A stretch of 64,000 nucleotides of DNA from Astrothelium macrocarpum (Eukaryota > Ascomycota > Dothideomycetes > Trypetheliales > Trypetheliaceae): NCBI GenBank assembly GCA_021030915.1, contig JAGEMR010000049.1, positions 1 through 64,000 of the forward strand, read 5' to 3'. Position numbers and translations under genes: made by a program. Under the pieces are notes generated by a model, which did no database searches, was not told the DNA's origin, and saw only the letters and a list, made by a program, of their open reading frames with translations. Shown one piece after another: positions 1 to 11,946 of this stretch. Positions within the stretch are counted from its first letter, which is position 1, and each line of letters opens with the position of its first letter.

Positions 1-925
1 AAATATCTGATATTCAATTAATTAATTATATAATAAATTAAATAATATCAATATTTTATCATATTTTATTTATTCATTATTTTTAATGGAATTTTATCAT
101 TTATTAATTTAATATTAATATTCATTATAAAATTCTGATTATTTTATTTAATTCAGAATTTAATTAATTTTTAATTAATTTTAATTTATAATTTGAATTT
201 TAATAAATTAATAAATAAATTAATTGATTATTTTTATATTTTTGATATTTTTGATATTAATTTAATTTTAATTTTTATAATATCAATTTGATTATTAGAA
301 ATTTTATCAAATTTTATATTATCAAAATTATTCTAAAAATAAAAATTCTAATATTGATTTAATAAATTTATTATTTTATTTTTAAATATTATATATAATT
401 TTTTATTTTTTAATTTAATTCATCATATCAGATTAAAATATAATAATTTCAATTATTTTTTAATTATTATTAATTCGATTAAATCAGTTATTTTTTTATT
501 ATTATAAATTGATATTATATTAATATTATAAAATGAATTTGAAAATAAATAATTTATTAAAAAAATAAATAATAATTGATTAAAAAATAAATTTATATTA
601 ATTTGAAATGATTTGAATTAAAAATTAATAAAAATAAATATTTATATTTTTATAATTTATTTATTAGTCATTATAAATAAAAATTTTTTTATTATAATAA
701 TTGATTTAATTTATTTTATAATTCTGATTTTGATTATCAGAAAAAATAATTCATATCAAAATAGAATTGATTTTTTATTTGAATTGATTAAATCAGATAT
801 AATGAAATGACATTTTCGAATCATTTCAATTTCATCATCAAAAAAATATTTCAAAATTATTGAATTAGAAAATCAAATGAACGAATTAACGAATTATAAA
901 TAAAAAATAATCATCAAATTTTTTT
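1..925. other. Extremely AT-rich block, RIP-like or AT-isochore
   Basis: Nearly every base is A or T; G and C appear only as scattered singles and CpG is almost absent apart from a few sites near 475, 815 and 880-895. No open frame of useful length exists on either strand. Composition switches abruptly to normal near 925. In Pezizomycotina such blocks usually are old repeats mutated by repeat-induced point mutation, or AT-isochores next to telomeres or centromeres. I see no terminal repeats or coding remnant that would name the original element. A mitochondrial insertion is possible but nothing here looks like a mitochondrial gene. Confidence 0.8.
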
Positions 926-1301
926 GCTTGACTGATCCCAAATTCCCATACAAATTTGGTGGTGCGGAGGGTGCGGACGTGCGGGGCTGCCTGAGAGGAC
1001 GCCCAACCTTCACGCGAGTGTAGGGTTGTGGTAGATAAAGCCGCTCAGTCAACCTCATATGGTCATAATTACTTTCGATTCCTAAAGACTACCTTCATCA
1101 ACAAGAATTTCAGGAATATCTGCACTAACGACTTGATTGAATGAGTAAATAAATTCCAATTGATCGTCATGCTGAAGTAGCTAAATAGCTAGCTAGCCGC
1201 AAGCGCTTCTCGTGAGGAGGGCATGTCTAGTCCGGAACCAGCGTTCCCCAGCCATGCCGCCTGCCTCGCTCCATGGCATCTGCGTAATGCCATGACATCC
1301 G

Positions 1302-1377
1302 CTTCATGCCTCGCTGCATGCTTCATGCCTTGCCGTCCGCTTCATGCCTTGCCGTCTGCCTCATGCCTTGCCATCTG
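1302..1377. repeat. 19-bp minisatellite, about four copies
   Basis: Four head-to-tail copies of a 19-bp unit (consensus cttcatgccttgccgtctg) lie at 1302, 1321, 1340 and 1359, with more degenerate related sequence upstream from about 1250. The unit is not a multiple of three and the array lies just past the stop codon of the minus-strand gene at 1400, so it is probably non-coding. The rest of 926-1399 shows no gene. Confidence 0.8.
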
Positions 1378-1399
1378 CATAACGCCTGATCCCCGATGT

Positions 1400-2114
1400 T
1401 TATTTTTTACGGGGCCAACAAAATTCGAGAACAAAGGCCGCGAAAGTACCCCAAAGAGCTAATAGTGTTGCGAGACTATCCTGAGTGCTGCGTTGGGTTG
1501 CGCCGTGAATTACGCTGAGAAACGATGCAAGCGAGACAGTTGCCACCACATATCTGCTTAAAGTCTTAGTAACAACCAGAGACACTTGATAAGCTCGAGG
1601 TCAGAACATAGAGCATACCCTTGTTTGTGGTCTAGCAATCTACTCTGTCTAGTCATGAAGGTCACAATGGATATGAACCAACCTATGTAAATCCTGCAAC
1701 CTTTCAGCTTATGGATTACTAGGAATTGAAAAAGATTTTGACTTACAATAACGACCAAAACGAGGTCATTCTATCGTTGGTGTTGAGTGTAATCCACAAG
1801 AACAGGAACACGCCCATCCACGATCCAGTAATAATCTTTTCATGCTTTGTAAGGAGAGAAACCAAGGCACTCTTGATATAGGAAACTCCATTCCTCATCT
1901 TGCTATAAGATATCCAAATCTTCTGGCGATTACATAGCACCGCTGGTATAACAATAGCTATGAAAAGTAAGCCTAAAAGGACACCGGACCATGGACTGCT
2001 CTCGTGCGGGTCTGAACTCGTTGCCGTTTTGCTCTCAATAGACACAGGAGCAGCACACCCATGAGCAATCAAGAAGACATAAGCTACAAATGGATGCAAC
2101 GGCTTCAGATCCAT
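1400..2114 (-). CDS. Small multi-span membrane protein, unknown function
   Basis: Three exons join in phase: 2114-1747, 1693-1619 and 1553-1400, giving 198 residues. Both introns have good signals: GTAAGT...GCAG, and GTATGC...GCAG with a TACTAAG-like branch site. The N-terminus is a cleavable-looking signal sequence ending near CAAPVS. It is followed by about five hydrophobic segments: SGVLLGLLFIAIVIPAVLC, the GVFLFLWITL stretch, a segment spanning the exon 1/2 junction, and two in exon 3. The last residues are basic (PRKK). I do not recognise a family. It points away from the larger membrane-protein gene at 3086, so the two could share the intervening promoter. The splice model is inferred from phase and signals only. 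Confidence 0.6.
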
Positions 2115-3085
2115 GACTGCTCTAAGTAAAGTGTTCCAGAATCGTGATGGCTAAAGTATTCTATCATGAGAAGTAATTCTAATCGCCAAAATTGCTGGCA
2201 CAGATTGAAGCGAACGAACAGAAACAGCATACCAGCAAAAAGATCTCACTGTCCCAAGGTGTTAGGTATAGACCCAAGTTTCCACAACGCGATAGCTTTC
2301 TGCACGTGGTATCGAGTGGTGGACTACCACTGGCCATTTTTAGTCTTGACAAGTGCTCACTTTATAGAAAAGAAGCCAGTCGCTCGCTCGTAGTCTCCAA
2401 TCAAAGAGATATTGATGAAAAGTCATACATCAGAGAAGAGAGGTGAAGCGACCTGGGAGTCGCCTATACCAAAGGGCACACTATACCCCGACAGGCGAAT
2501 CGCAGCGCTGTACGGGAATTTTCCAGAGGAAAGAGACGATTGAATAGAAAAAATACCCTGGACGTAACATTGAGATCCGTCAAATTTGCGAGGACCGAAT
2601 GACCTGTCACCACGCTTTACCGTATCAAAATACCTCATATTCGACGCCATCGGAGGGTCATCCAGGTCATGCTGGCATCTAGCAATCCAATTGTCTTACA
2701 TGCCACCAGCCGCTGACGCATTTTAGATCTCATTTTAGTTTTTTGGGGCGATTTGCATTGCTTCGTCCGGCTCACAAACAGGTTTATGCAAAGCTGACTT
2801 GAGCCGTTTTAGTCCAAGCTTGCTGCAGCCTGATAGCCTTGCAAGGTCCAATAGGTGGTGAATGCGAAAGAGAAAGATATGACCTTCATGTCTCTTGTCT
2901 TTGCTCATTGCTCTTGAGTCAAAGAGATTTACCTCGTCATACTAGTTTACAGGAGCATTGATTCAATTTCAATATCGAGCCGAGAACATAAAAGAGGCTT
3001 ATAATACCCTTGAAACGGTTTCTTCAGCGTATTCAGCGCTGATGTGGCTGACATGGTACATGCGTTGTCCGAAAGAGAATGAAGG
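2115..3085. other. Intergenic region between divergent genes
   Basis: This 970-bp gap lies between two divergently transcribed genes and must hold both promoters. I saw no convincing long open frame, repeat or known operator in it. Confidence 0.5.
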
Positions 3086-5937
3086 ATGCAGCGGAATGGA
3101 TTTGTCGCGAACGGAACAGTGTATGTTTGTGATAAGTGCATGTTGTCTTGGGAATTGGAATCTGTCCTCTGTTGCTTACAAAACGTAGATACTCCTGAAT
3201 CCGAGCTCTTGGAAGCGGCGTTGAAGGCCCTTATTTCAGAGTCTATAGAACTCACGATCAATATTAAACTAACGGACTTCGGATATCTACCTAATCCATT
3301 CGAGTACAGGCTTTCAAGTGACGATGGTATTCTTATGAAGCGCCGGCCGACGACATATGACAAAAGAACAGTAGCTACAAAGCCGCTGGTTGAACCAGAA
3401 GACCTGAGACCCATACTGGAACACTATCAAAATGGAACACAGATTCTTCTACTAGATTTGGGAATGATAGAGGCTGGTGAAGGGACCACGCAGTTCTTTC
3501 TCGAGCGCGGCTACTGTGAGGATGTTGAGGATAGTACGATTGATGGATTCGGCCTGATTTCACTCATTCGGGATCACTCTGTCGAACCAGTCAGCACTGG
3601 GTCTGGCAAATTTTCAATCAACGAATGCCTGTTGTCGTGGCGTAAGATGCGTCAAGGGCGCGGGGTTATCATGTGGTGGTTTCTTGAACCGGAGACCGTC
3701 GAGGCTAATGCGAAAGGTAGATTCCGTCTCGCAGGCACCCGTAAAGTGGATGCCTAAGTTAATCATGAAGCAGACTTCGCATACCCTGGATGTCTTCTCA
3801 GGTCTACTGACTATTCATTCTTGGCTTCTCAAAGTTTGTCTAAAACGTTTGGAATATCGACGCCGTTTTTTGGTTAACTATTTGTAGTTCTCCGCCGAGA
3901 CACCACATGCTTTACAAGACCCCACCAGACTTTTCAAGCAATGCCAATGTCCCTCATGTATGCGGCCAGAGAAGTGTCCGAGGTGACCCTTATATCACTG
4001 CTACAACAAGCTGAGATTAGTTTTGAGGCTTATTCAAAAGACACAAACTGGGGAAGCCCTGTCTCAGTTTTTAATGGATTCGAGTGTGAGAGGCCCGTCG
4101 AGTCTTTGCTAAGAAGAGCAGCTGAGATTGATGTTGAAGCTTTCAACAGCCTGTCTTATTCCGTCACCCATCAATATTGGGACATTGCTGATCTGCAGGG
4201 AAACAAGAGATGGAATTCCAACGTAATAAGAACCGCATTCGCAACAGCAGCAATACTAGGATTGCAGTCCCAAAAATCTACACAAGTTCTCTTTAGCTGC
4301 ACTTATAGGTATTGTAGCCGTTGTTCAGGGATGAAAGAGAATATCGTTGAGCCAAGTCTACGTATCTTTTCTCGGCTAGTAACCTATTGTGAGGATTTTC
4401 CGAGCTCGGATAGAGAATGTCTCTCCTCAGGTAAGTGATGAACAGAAATCCCAGTTGGTCGTTATAAAGATTTTCCTAATACTCTTTTCAAGACCGATAC
4501 CGGAGTCCTCTTTCTCAAGACCATATATGGCGAATGTTACTGGAGATTGATCATAAGGATCACAAGGCCTGCCAAAGGAACAAATGCAATCTCCCTAAGG
4601 CGATGGTAAATGACATCCGTTTTTCGACATCTATAGCAACCGCTAAATGACTTCTGCAGATATTTCACCGAAACTACCCTTTATGCGACTTAGCTGATAC
4701 GACTTCTGACTTTACCAATCACAGTTACTTGATCAACGGGATACCCAGATCCGGCAAGTTAGCTTTCGACCCAGACTCCCATGACTTGTGTGCCATCAGA
4801 CACCTTCACGCAAGCGTTGCGTCCTCCTTGCCCAAAGTAAATTATGGCCTCTCCGTCACTCTCGAAGTATGTGAGCAGATACCTACTATCGGATCAGCAA
4901 GTTTCAGACAACTCACAACTGAGTTTTGGTTATTGAGATATGATCCAAGCATCGATAAGGCGGACTGGTTCGCCAAACAGTTCCTAACGTTCGCGACTGA
5001 AAGTGGAAAGACTAAACTGGCCAACTGGGTTCCGACTGTGGAACTCAACCATAAGACTGACTTTAGATCCAACAATGCTCTTGATAGTATAACCGACCAG
5101 GAGCATGTAAGCAAAGCTCCTGCATTCATGGACGAAGGATTAAAAATTGATGCGGTAGGAGAGTGTTCTGGAAACACTCTAATAATTGAAAGTTACCACG
5201 GCCACAATGAGGCTATACAAATGCTCATCAGCAAAAGAACAGAATCGCAGAGAGTAGGCTGTTCGTTTTCGACAGCTTGTGAGAGGGCTGACATACTTCC
5301 TGGGACCAGCGTTCTTGGAAAGCACATGTTGGACTTTTTATCCTTCAAAAGGATTCGAAGTGCGCACCTGCAATGGATCAGCGTATTGAAGTCAAAGCTA
5401 TTCTTGGCATTTGCGACTTTTTTCTCATCAGCATCATGCGCTGGTGCAAGCTCCTCTCGACAGTTGTATGATCTTATATTTCCTGCTGTCGACAACGCAA
5501 TTGCACGTCCGACGCCACTTATGCCTGCGCATATTTGTTCTGCTATGAACAACACGCAGTCAGTACTCCTTGGAGACTTTTTGTCACTTCACCAGTTATG
5601 TGCTGACCATCCTACTATTGTGGTCACTGGGAGCTCATTATGCTTCACCATTATGTCGCTTATTCTTTTCAAGCTCTGTCCACCTTCTCGACAGAAGGCG
5701 TACTTTGTGCTCGTGGCAACATTGATAGGAGGAGGACTTGGCATAGGTCTGGGACTACGAGCTTGGAACATCGTAATGGAGGTTTTACCTGGCATGTTGT
5801 TTATCACAATGGTGATGAATACTGGCTGGGAAATCCTCGGTAGTCAACGAGGAATACTTCAACGGAAGCATGACAACACTGGTTCTTCCGCATTTACGAG
5901 CGCGGAGAAGAAGCCAGTCTTGTTGTCTTATATTTAG
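3086..5937 (+). CDS. Large hypothetical protein with C-terminal membrane spans
   Basis: Four exons are proposed: 3086-3716, 3888-4430, 4493-4605 and 4660-5937. All phases agree and the total is 854 residues. The last two introns have clear signals (GTAAGT...CAAG and GTAAAT...TGCAG); the first (171 bp, GTAGAT...TGTAG) is less certain. The N-terminal part has a Cys pair (YVCDKC) and is otherwise soluble. The C-terminal third contains hydrophobic segments near HPTIVVTGSSLCFTIMSLIL, AYFVLVATLIGGGLGIGLGL and VLPGMLFITMVM. I do not recognise the family. Upstream of the chosen ATG the frame closes at once, so an extra 5' exon cannot be excluded. Its neighbour on the minus strand also encodes an unknown membrane protein. 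Confidence 0.5.
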
Positions 5938-6720
5938 ACATCGGCTTGTTTGGTGAGATACCCGGACTGCCGACTCAACTCGGATATCTTGTATGAAGTT
6001 GCCTTAACCACATGCAGGCTAAGCTTGTGCAACTATGTTCAAGTCTTAATGTTATGGACTCAGAATGGAAACTTCCTATTCTAGTGCGTTGTTAAAGATG
6101 CTAGCTTACTGGCTCACTATCTCGGGATCAGTTCTCATCTTCTTCACGTAGTTTAGACCCAAGAATAATCAAGCTTTACGACTCTTTACACATCATTTAA
6201 CCTCTTTGCTGAGCGAAGGCAGAAGACACTGAGGAGATGCGCTCAATCTATCTTTATATTGCATCCAGCCTGTTAGCTACTACACTACCAATGACCACCA
6301 GTTGAATCTACCCTAAACTGTCGTGACTTTGTATGCTTTTGTTCTGAAGTTCTGAGGAAGAGAACAAGTGAGCCATCAATAGGGTTATTTGAGTTCATGG
6401 CCAGCTAAGACTCGGAGCATTTTCTAGATACGAAGTTTCTGGCAAATGGTCAAATGAATCCAAGCCTAAATAGCTGAGTCGTTAGGGTTGTCGCATTACG
6501 CAGCATGATAGAACCCCTCAACTTGAGCACGAGTATTGACATAGCAGTAAAGGTTGTCGTAAGCGTGTTGGGACTGGTGTGAACTCGTTTCCCAATGATA
6601 TTCATCTTCTATCTAGATTCTATTACTAGTTTCCACTAGTTGCAAAACCTTCTTGGAGGAGCCATTGAGGGTCAGTGCAGAAGCGTTAGACATGAAGATT
6701 GCGCGATAAGGCAAGAGTAA
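5938..6720. other. Intergenic, convergent gene ends
   Basis: This 780-bp stretch lies between the 3' ends of two convergent genes. Only short chance frames occur and no repeat or RNA gene was seen. Confidence 0.5.
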
Positions 6721-8236
6721 TTATTGCTGTCCGCTCGGCACTGGATAAGGACCGTAGCCAGGACGCGGGAAATTTGGCTTACCATCTTGGTTCCACGTGA
6801 ATTTCTGCGCCCGTATTGTCCTCGCATTCCAGCCATTATACGGGTTCTGCATCCCATGGTAAACCATCCAATCTTCTGTGCCGTCTGGACTTTTGACATA
6901 ACTGGCATGTCCAACGCCGTATACCTCATCCAAAGTGTTCTGATAGAAAACGCAACCGTCATTGTTCTTCTTCCAGTCGTCAAAATTCATCGGATCCGGT
7001 CCGACGAGTTCCAATTGGCCAAGACAATAATTCCGATTGTCAGATCGAGCAGCGCTGTAAATAACAAATTGTTGTCCAGTCTGTGGATTGATCAACTGTT
7101 CTGGACCTTCATTAGAAGATAGACGGACATTAATGGCTCGTCCATAGGGAGTCTTTTCCCAAGGATTACTAGGCACTGAGAGAATGACACGCTGTGTAAA
7201 ATTTGACTCGACAGTCAATGGATCAGACATCTTTGTAATACAAAGATTGGAGGGCCACCCGTCATATTGCCGGTACCAACAACTGTAGATATGATAAAGG
7301 CCGGTAGAGTGTTGAAAATATGTGCCATCGATTGCGAATTGATCGTAAGTATTCAGCTGCGTCTTGATAGTATAGTTTGACTCCCAAGGATCAGAAGATG
7401 ACCCTTCCAGCACATACATCCTGTGGTTAACCGCTGGACATGTGTAATCGCACCATTGGTCGGTCTCAGGCGGTGGACTATCATAGGCAGGGTCGGCTGT
7501 GAAAATGACGTACCAGATGCCTCCGATCTGGTGAAACTCGGGGGCCCATAGATCAGTTGAGTAGTCCTGACCTGGTGGAGGATTAAACACGAGCTTGGTG
7601 TCGGCGTTATTCCAATCACTACAAAACATCAGTCCAAACAAAGCTTAAGTATATCATTGTGTCGTATTTTGGTGTAAAAAATAGGTGGATTTCTTACGTT
7701 AGAATCTTATTCCTCAATAAAGTGACATTGCCGTTTGTGGTATAAGTCAGGTAATACCAACCACCGTACTGGAACATCCATCTGAAAGTCGAATCAGTGT
7801 CTTCAACTCAAGCAATGATGATTCGCACTTACGGATCAGCCCCTACAGCATTCAGGATAGGGTTGGTAAAAGTGGCGCCACCTACCGAAGCCGTCGAACT
7901 GGCATTGCCCGCGCTTGAACTTGCTGATGTTATGGTACTGATGCTCCCTGAAGCTGCAGCAGTGGTAATGACTGATGTGCCCGAGCCGCTTGTGGAGGCT
8001 GGAGAGGTAGGATATCCAGACAAGCTTGTTACACTTGCAGAAGCTTCCGAGGTGTTGACTCCATAAGGAGCGGAATAAGAGGAACCCTGCCCAGATACAT
8101 GGCCCAGAAAGCCAATTGTCCAATAGAAATATTGAGATAACATATTACCAAGGGGCGCGAAGAGGGTGGTGAGAGGTGGAGAAACAATTAAGAGAATGAC
8201 GCATTTTATAAACAAACCAAACGGCACGATGTACAT
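6721..8236 (-). CDS. Secreted GH43 glycoside hydrolase (arabinofuranosidase-like)
   Basis: Exons 8236-7833, 7781-7698 and 7618-6721 join in phase to 461 residues. The catalytic domain has the marks of the five-bladed GH43 fold: an early Asp in NAVGADPW followed by GGWYYLTYTT, a DLWAPEFH block with GGIWYVIFTADP, and a likely acid Glu in SSNEGPEQL. The fungal members closest to this layout act on arabinan or arabinoxylan side chains outside the cell. The N-terminus is hydrophobic (MYIVPFGLFIKCVILLIV), consistent with secretion or a signal anchor. A second ATG at 8143 would give 430 residues with a weaker signal. A Ser/Thr/Ala/Gly-rich stretch separates the signal from the enzyme, which is unusual at the N-terminal side. 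Subfamily and substrate are not determined. Confidence 0.87.
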
Positions 8237-8804
8237 GAACGAATGTAGAGGATCAGGTGTGCAGCTGGTCAAGGGGACAACCCCGCAATGTGAGCATGTG
8301 TTGATGACAGTTGGCTAATGAACGACAGATTTCTCCACTCGACTCCGCAAGGAGGTCAATTGAGTGGGGAAAATTAGCATGTTTGGGGGTGTTGCAACAA
8401 AGCATGGGGCTTTTTGGCGCTGCTGATCTCCCGTGTTCCTGCAGTCTGACGTCACTCATCTTGCAACCACAACCGTGCCACAATGCCCCTGTAAAGAGTT
8501 TGATTCGACTTGAACCTTGAAAAAGTATCATCGATTCACGAAATCTATTTCAGCAAGGGGTGAGATTATAGGGACAGTAATGGCTGTGCCTTGAGCAGTT
8601 GGAGCTTTGGACCCTGCAGCCCACGCGACACACTAACGAGGCCCCCGGAGAATTGTTCATGCGAAGAAACACTGATAATCTTATCTCAATCGATCTTTGG
8701 CTTACATAATGAAGTGATTGCGACTGCAACTTGATTGCAAGCATTAACGTCCATTGCATGCTCATGGTCCCTTACGGCGCTTTGCTGAATACTACTATTT
8801 GACA
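8237..8804. promoter_or_regulatory. Divergent promoter region, GH43 and RED-like genes
   Basis: A 568-bp gap separates the start of the GH43 gene (minus strand) from that of the RED-like gene (plus strand). No individual binding site is claimed. Confidence 0.4.
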
Positions 8805-10516
8805 ATGAACAATGAGCAGTTTCGGCGCCTTGTCAGCGCCACGCCAAACACGCCCAAGAATGGCGCAACCCAGACTCCGAAGCCAGATGCTATATCACTG
8901 GGTTCGCGAATGCGGTCTAACATACCTATGACTCCGTAAGTCCTAAGGCACTGGAACTTATATCTCGTGTCGCTTACTCGTAAGGCTACAGACGCGCTGT
9001 GAAAGGCTCCGCGGTTGCTGATTTTGCCAGTCAAGTAGCTGAACGTCATGCGGCAGCGCAACAGGTCAAGAAGTTCCGCTCCTCTGCACCAAAAGGCTCC
9101 AAGTTAGCTGCTGGATATCATGACCGCACAAAAGATAGAGTCGAAGATGATGACAACGACAAAACAAAGCGCGTTAAGGCTCTTGAAGAGACAATGAAAC
9201 TCGGTCAGATAGATCAAGAAACTTTCGAAAAGCTTAGAGACGAAATCGTCGGCGGCGACCTCGGCTCTACGCATTTAGTCAAAGGCCTCGATCGAAAATT
9301 GCTCGAGAGGGTGAGAAGGGGCGAGGATGTCTCGCAACCAGATGCAGGCTCAGGAAACAAAGAGGACACTACAAAACCGCCGTCTGCCGGTGTCGATAAT
9401 GAGCTTGACGAGTTAGAAGGGCAAGAAGTTGCTCCTATAATCAAAGAGAAAATAGTTAAAAAGGGAGAAATGGCACCGCCAGCTCCTGTGGCTGGAGCAA
9501 AGCGAAATCGAGATGCCATTCTAGCCGAGCTCAAGGCTTCAAGGAAGACGACTGCGCCAGTCAAGGAGCACATTCAGGCATCTTTGGGCCCCAAGTTCCG
9601 GAAGATTGGTGATCGAAATCCGCAGTCAAGAATTGAACGTGATGAGAGAGGTAGAGAGGTTCTGATTACTGTGGATGAAGACGGAAACGTGAAGCGAAAA
9701 GTTCGCAAACAAAAAAATGGGGAAGCTGGAAAAGAAAACGCCGATGGACCCCTCGATGCACCAATTACTAACATGGCACCGATCGGAATGGAAGTTCCAG
9801 AATTGCCGCAGAAGCCAGTCGAAGAAGAAGATGATGATATATTTGAGGGCGTTGGAACGAATTATGATCCACTTGCTGGACTCGAGGATGATGACGAAGA
9901 TGACTCTGATGCTGGGGGAGAAAACCCATTATTGGATACTGCCAAATCAACATCACTTACTACCTCTGCAGAAAAGAATGTCGCACAACCAAAGGAAGAT
10001 AACAGTTCAGCGTCACAAACGGACAGCTCTTCTAAGCCACGCAATTATTTCTCCAATTCCACGGAAAGTGCTGACATAGAGAAGTCCTCGGATCCAATAC
10101 AAGATCCAACCATTTTGGCAGCATTGAAGAAGGTCCAAAAGATGAAGCCAGAAGATGACGAGCTTCATAGCGACGACTCGGAACGTGGGAAGCATCCACC
10201 CATGGACGAAGACGACGCTGAACGCGAAGAGCGGTTACGCCGACGTGCAGCCATGCTCGCAGCAGCGGATCGCGACCTTGAAGACATGGATATGGGGTTC
10301 GGCTCTTCACGGTTTGGTGATGCGGAGGAAGCAGAAGAAGGTGGGAAGGTCAAGTTATCTGAATGGAAAGGTGTTGGTGGGAATGATGACGAAGAGGATC
10401 GAGGTGAAGGGGGAGGCAAGGGAGGGAAGAAAAGGAAGAGAGGGCCGAAGAAGAGGAAGGGTGATAAGGATAGTGCGGCGGATGTGATGAAGGTTTTGGA
10501 ATCACGAAAGAAATGA
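8805..10516 (+). CDS. RED-like (IK/Smu2-type) spliceosome protein
   Basis: Exon 8805-8935 and exon 8992-10516 join in phase across a GTAAGT...CTACAG intron to give 551 residues, close to the length of animal RED (about 560). The N-terminus has the RED_N-type pattern of a short basic leader, then a conserved charged helix-rich block (YHDRTKDR, then VKALEETMKLGQID, then STHLVKGLDRKLLE). The rest is highly charged: acidic runs near EEEDDDIF and DDDEDDSD, and a basic nuclear-localisation-like tail (KKRKRGPKKRKG). RED proteins work with Smu1 in activation of the spliceosomal B complex and in 5' splice-site choice, in the nucleus. Assignment rests on the N-terminal pattern, length and composition. 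Confidence 0.75.
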
Positions 10517-10701
10517 TGACGCCAAGCAATGAAATTTAGCTGCAACCAAGCTATGATTACAGATGAGACGCCGAAGCCCTCCAACAAGAGGCTTAAATCT
10601 AATATCACATTGTTGGGTGAAATTACAAATGGCGACCCACCTTCCCTTCCATCGCCAAATCATCTCTCGACTTCCCCCTTCCATCTTCCACTCTCCCCAC
10701 C

Positions 10702-11689
10702 CTACTCCAGATCCGCCGTCACATTCGAAAACTCCCCCTTCTCCAACTTCGTCTTCCAAAAGATCGGATTCGTATCACTAAACCCATGCTTCACCCACCC
10801 TTCCTCTTTCACATGATACAAATTAATATAACCACCCGAAAACGCATCCCGATGCGTCGCCGCCAGAATGCTCCTCCGCCCCAACTCCAACGCCTCCTCC
10901 TCATTCAAATCATACCGATACTCCGCATCCAGCACACCGTACGCAAACGTCTGGCCACTGCCCACGCAGAACAGGTTCCCGGCCAAGCGCGTGCCGTCGC
11001 TGTCGATGTAATACAGCGCGGGGCCTTCCTGCGCCGTCACGCCGGCGCACATGGTCCCCATGGACAGGCCGTAGCCCTTGTAGCTGTAGACGAGATTCGC
11101 GAGGATTTTGGAGGCGGCGGCGACGGAGATGCGGCGTTTGTGTCGGAGCTCGTGGAGCCGGCATTGCATGCCCAGGTACGCGAGCCAGTATTGGCAGTCC
11201 TGAGAAAGAGAGAGAGAAGTAGTTAGTGTGGGATGGAGAGAGATTGGGGGGGAGGGAGATGGCGGAGCTTACAGCTGCACCGCCGGCCATGGTGCCTAAG
11301 AGGCAGTTGTTGATTTCGATGACTTTCTTGACGGTTTGGCTGGCGATCCAGTTTCCGGCTGTGGCGCGTGAGTCGGTAGCGACTATTATGCCGCCTTGGA
11401 AGCGGAAGGCGAGGGTGGTTGTGCCGTGGGCGATCTTGATGGGACAGTTGGGGTTGGCGTGGTCGTCAGTCATGGTTCGGAGCCAGGATGATGGCTAGAC
11501 GTTCGTTAGCATGGGAAGGGAAGTTGAGGTGCCCCATGTGGTATGGATCGGGCTTACTTGAGCTATTGGAGGTAATGCGAACTTGAGAGATAGAGGTGGT
11601 GTCGTCTGCATAAGCTCTTGCTGCTCATCTTGATCTAAAGGCTGATCCAGCGACGGAGGTGCTGAGTATCTCGCTACTAATGTGTCCAT
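10702..11689 (-). CDS. PRE2: 20S proteasome subunit beta-5 (chymotrypsin-like)
   Basis: Exons 11689-11558, 11494-11273 and 11199-10702 join in phase to 283 residues. A propeptide precedes the processing site AHG/TTTLAFRF, where Thr1 of the mature enzyme is exposed. The beta-5 signature follows: VATDSRATAGNW, QTVKKVIEIN with the catalytic Lys, GTMAGGAADCQYW, and RISVAAASKIL..YSYKG.GLSMGTM. Downstream, GLYYIDSDGTRL-like and GSGQTFAYGVLD blocks complete the fold. This Ntn-hydrolase provides the chymotrypsin-like activity of the core particle, and the propeptide helps assembly. The gene starts 257 bp from the divergent Hep59/Tls1-like gene. One small departure is NNCLLG where NPFLLG is usual. Confidence 0.97.
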
Positions 11690-11946
11690 CGTGATTCGAT
11701 GGGAAGTCAGAGTAAATGGAACGAGGGGATCAGGATGAAGAGGGAAAGAGGAAAAGAGGGTTTGGAGAGTCAAAGGATGATTGAAGCTGGTGTTGCTGTT
11801 GCTGCTGCTTCTTGGCTAGGCACACGCTTCCGCATCATCGCGTCGGAAGCTACCCCATCACGTGCAGCCGCCTCGACTTTCTTGACGTCTACGACCCAAC
11901 ATGCAACGCTCGACTTCAAACCTTTCAGCACCACAGACCCGATCCA
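11690..11946. promoter_or_regulatory. Short divergent promoter, PRE2 and TLS1-like genes
   Basis: Only 257 bp separate the two start codons, so core promoters must overlap or abut. I could not identify a PACE-type (GGTGGCAAA) element with certainty. Confidence 0.45.

Noticed and set aside
1..925. Mitochondrial DNA insertion
   Set aside because: Composition is compatible, but no mitochondrial gene fragment, tRNA or long frame is visible.
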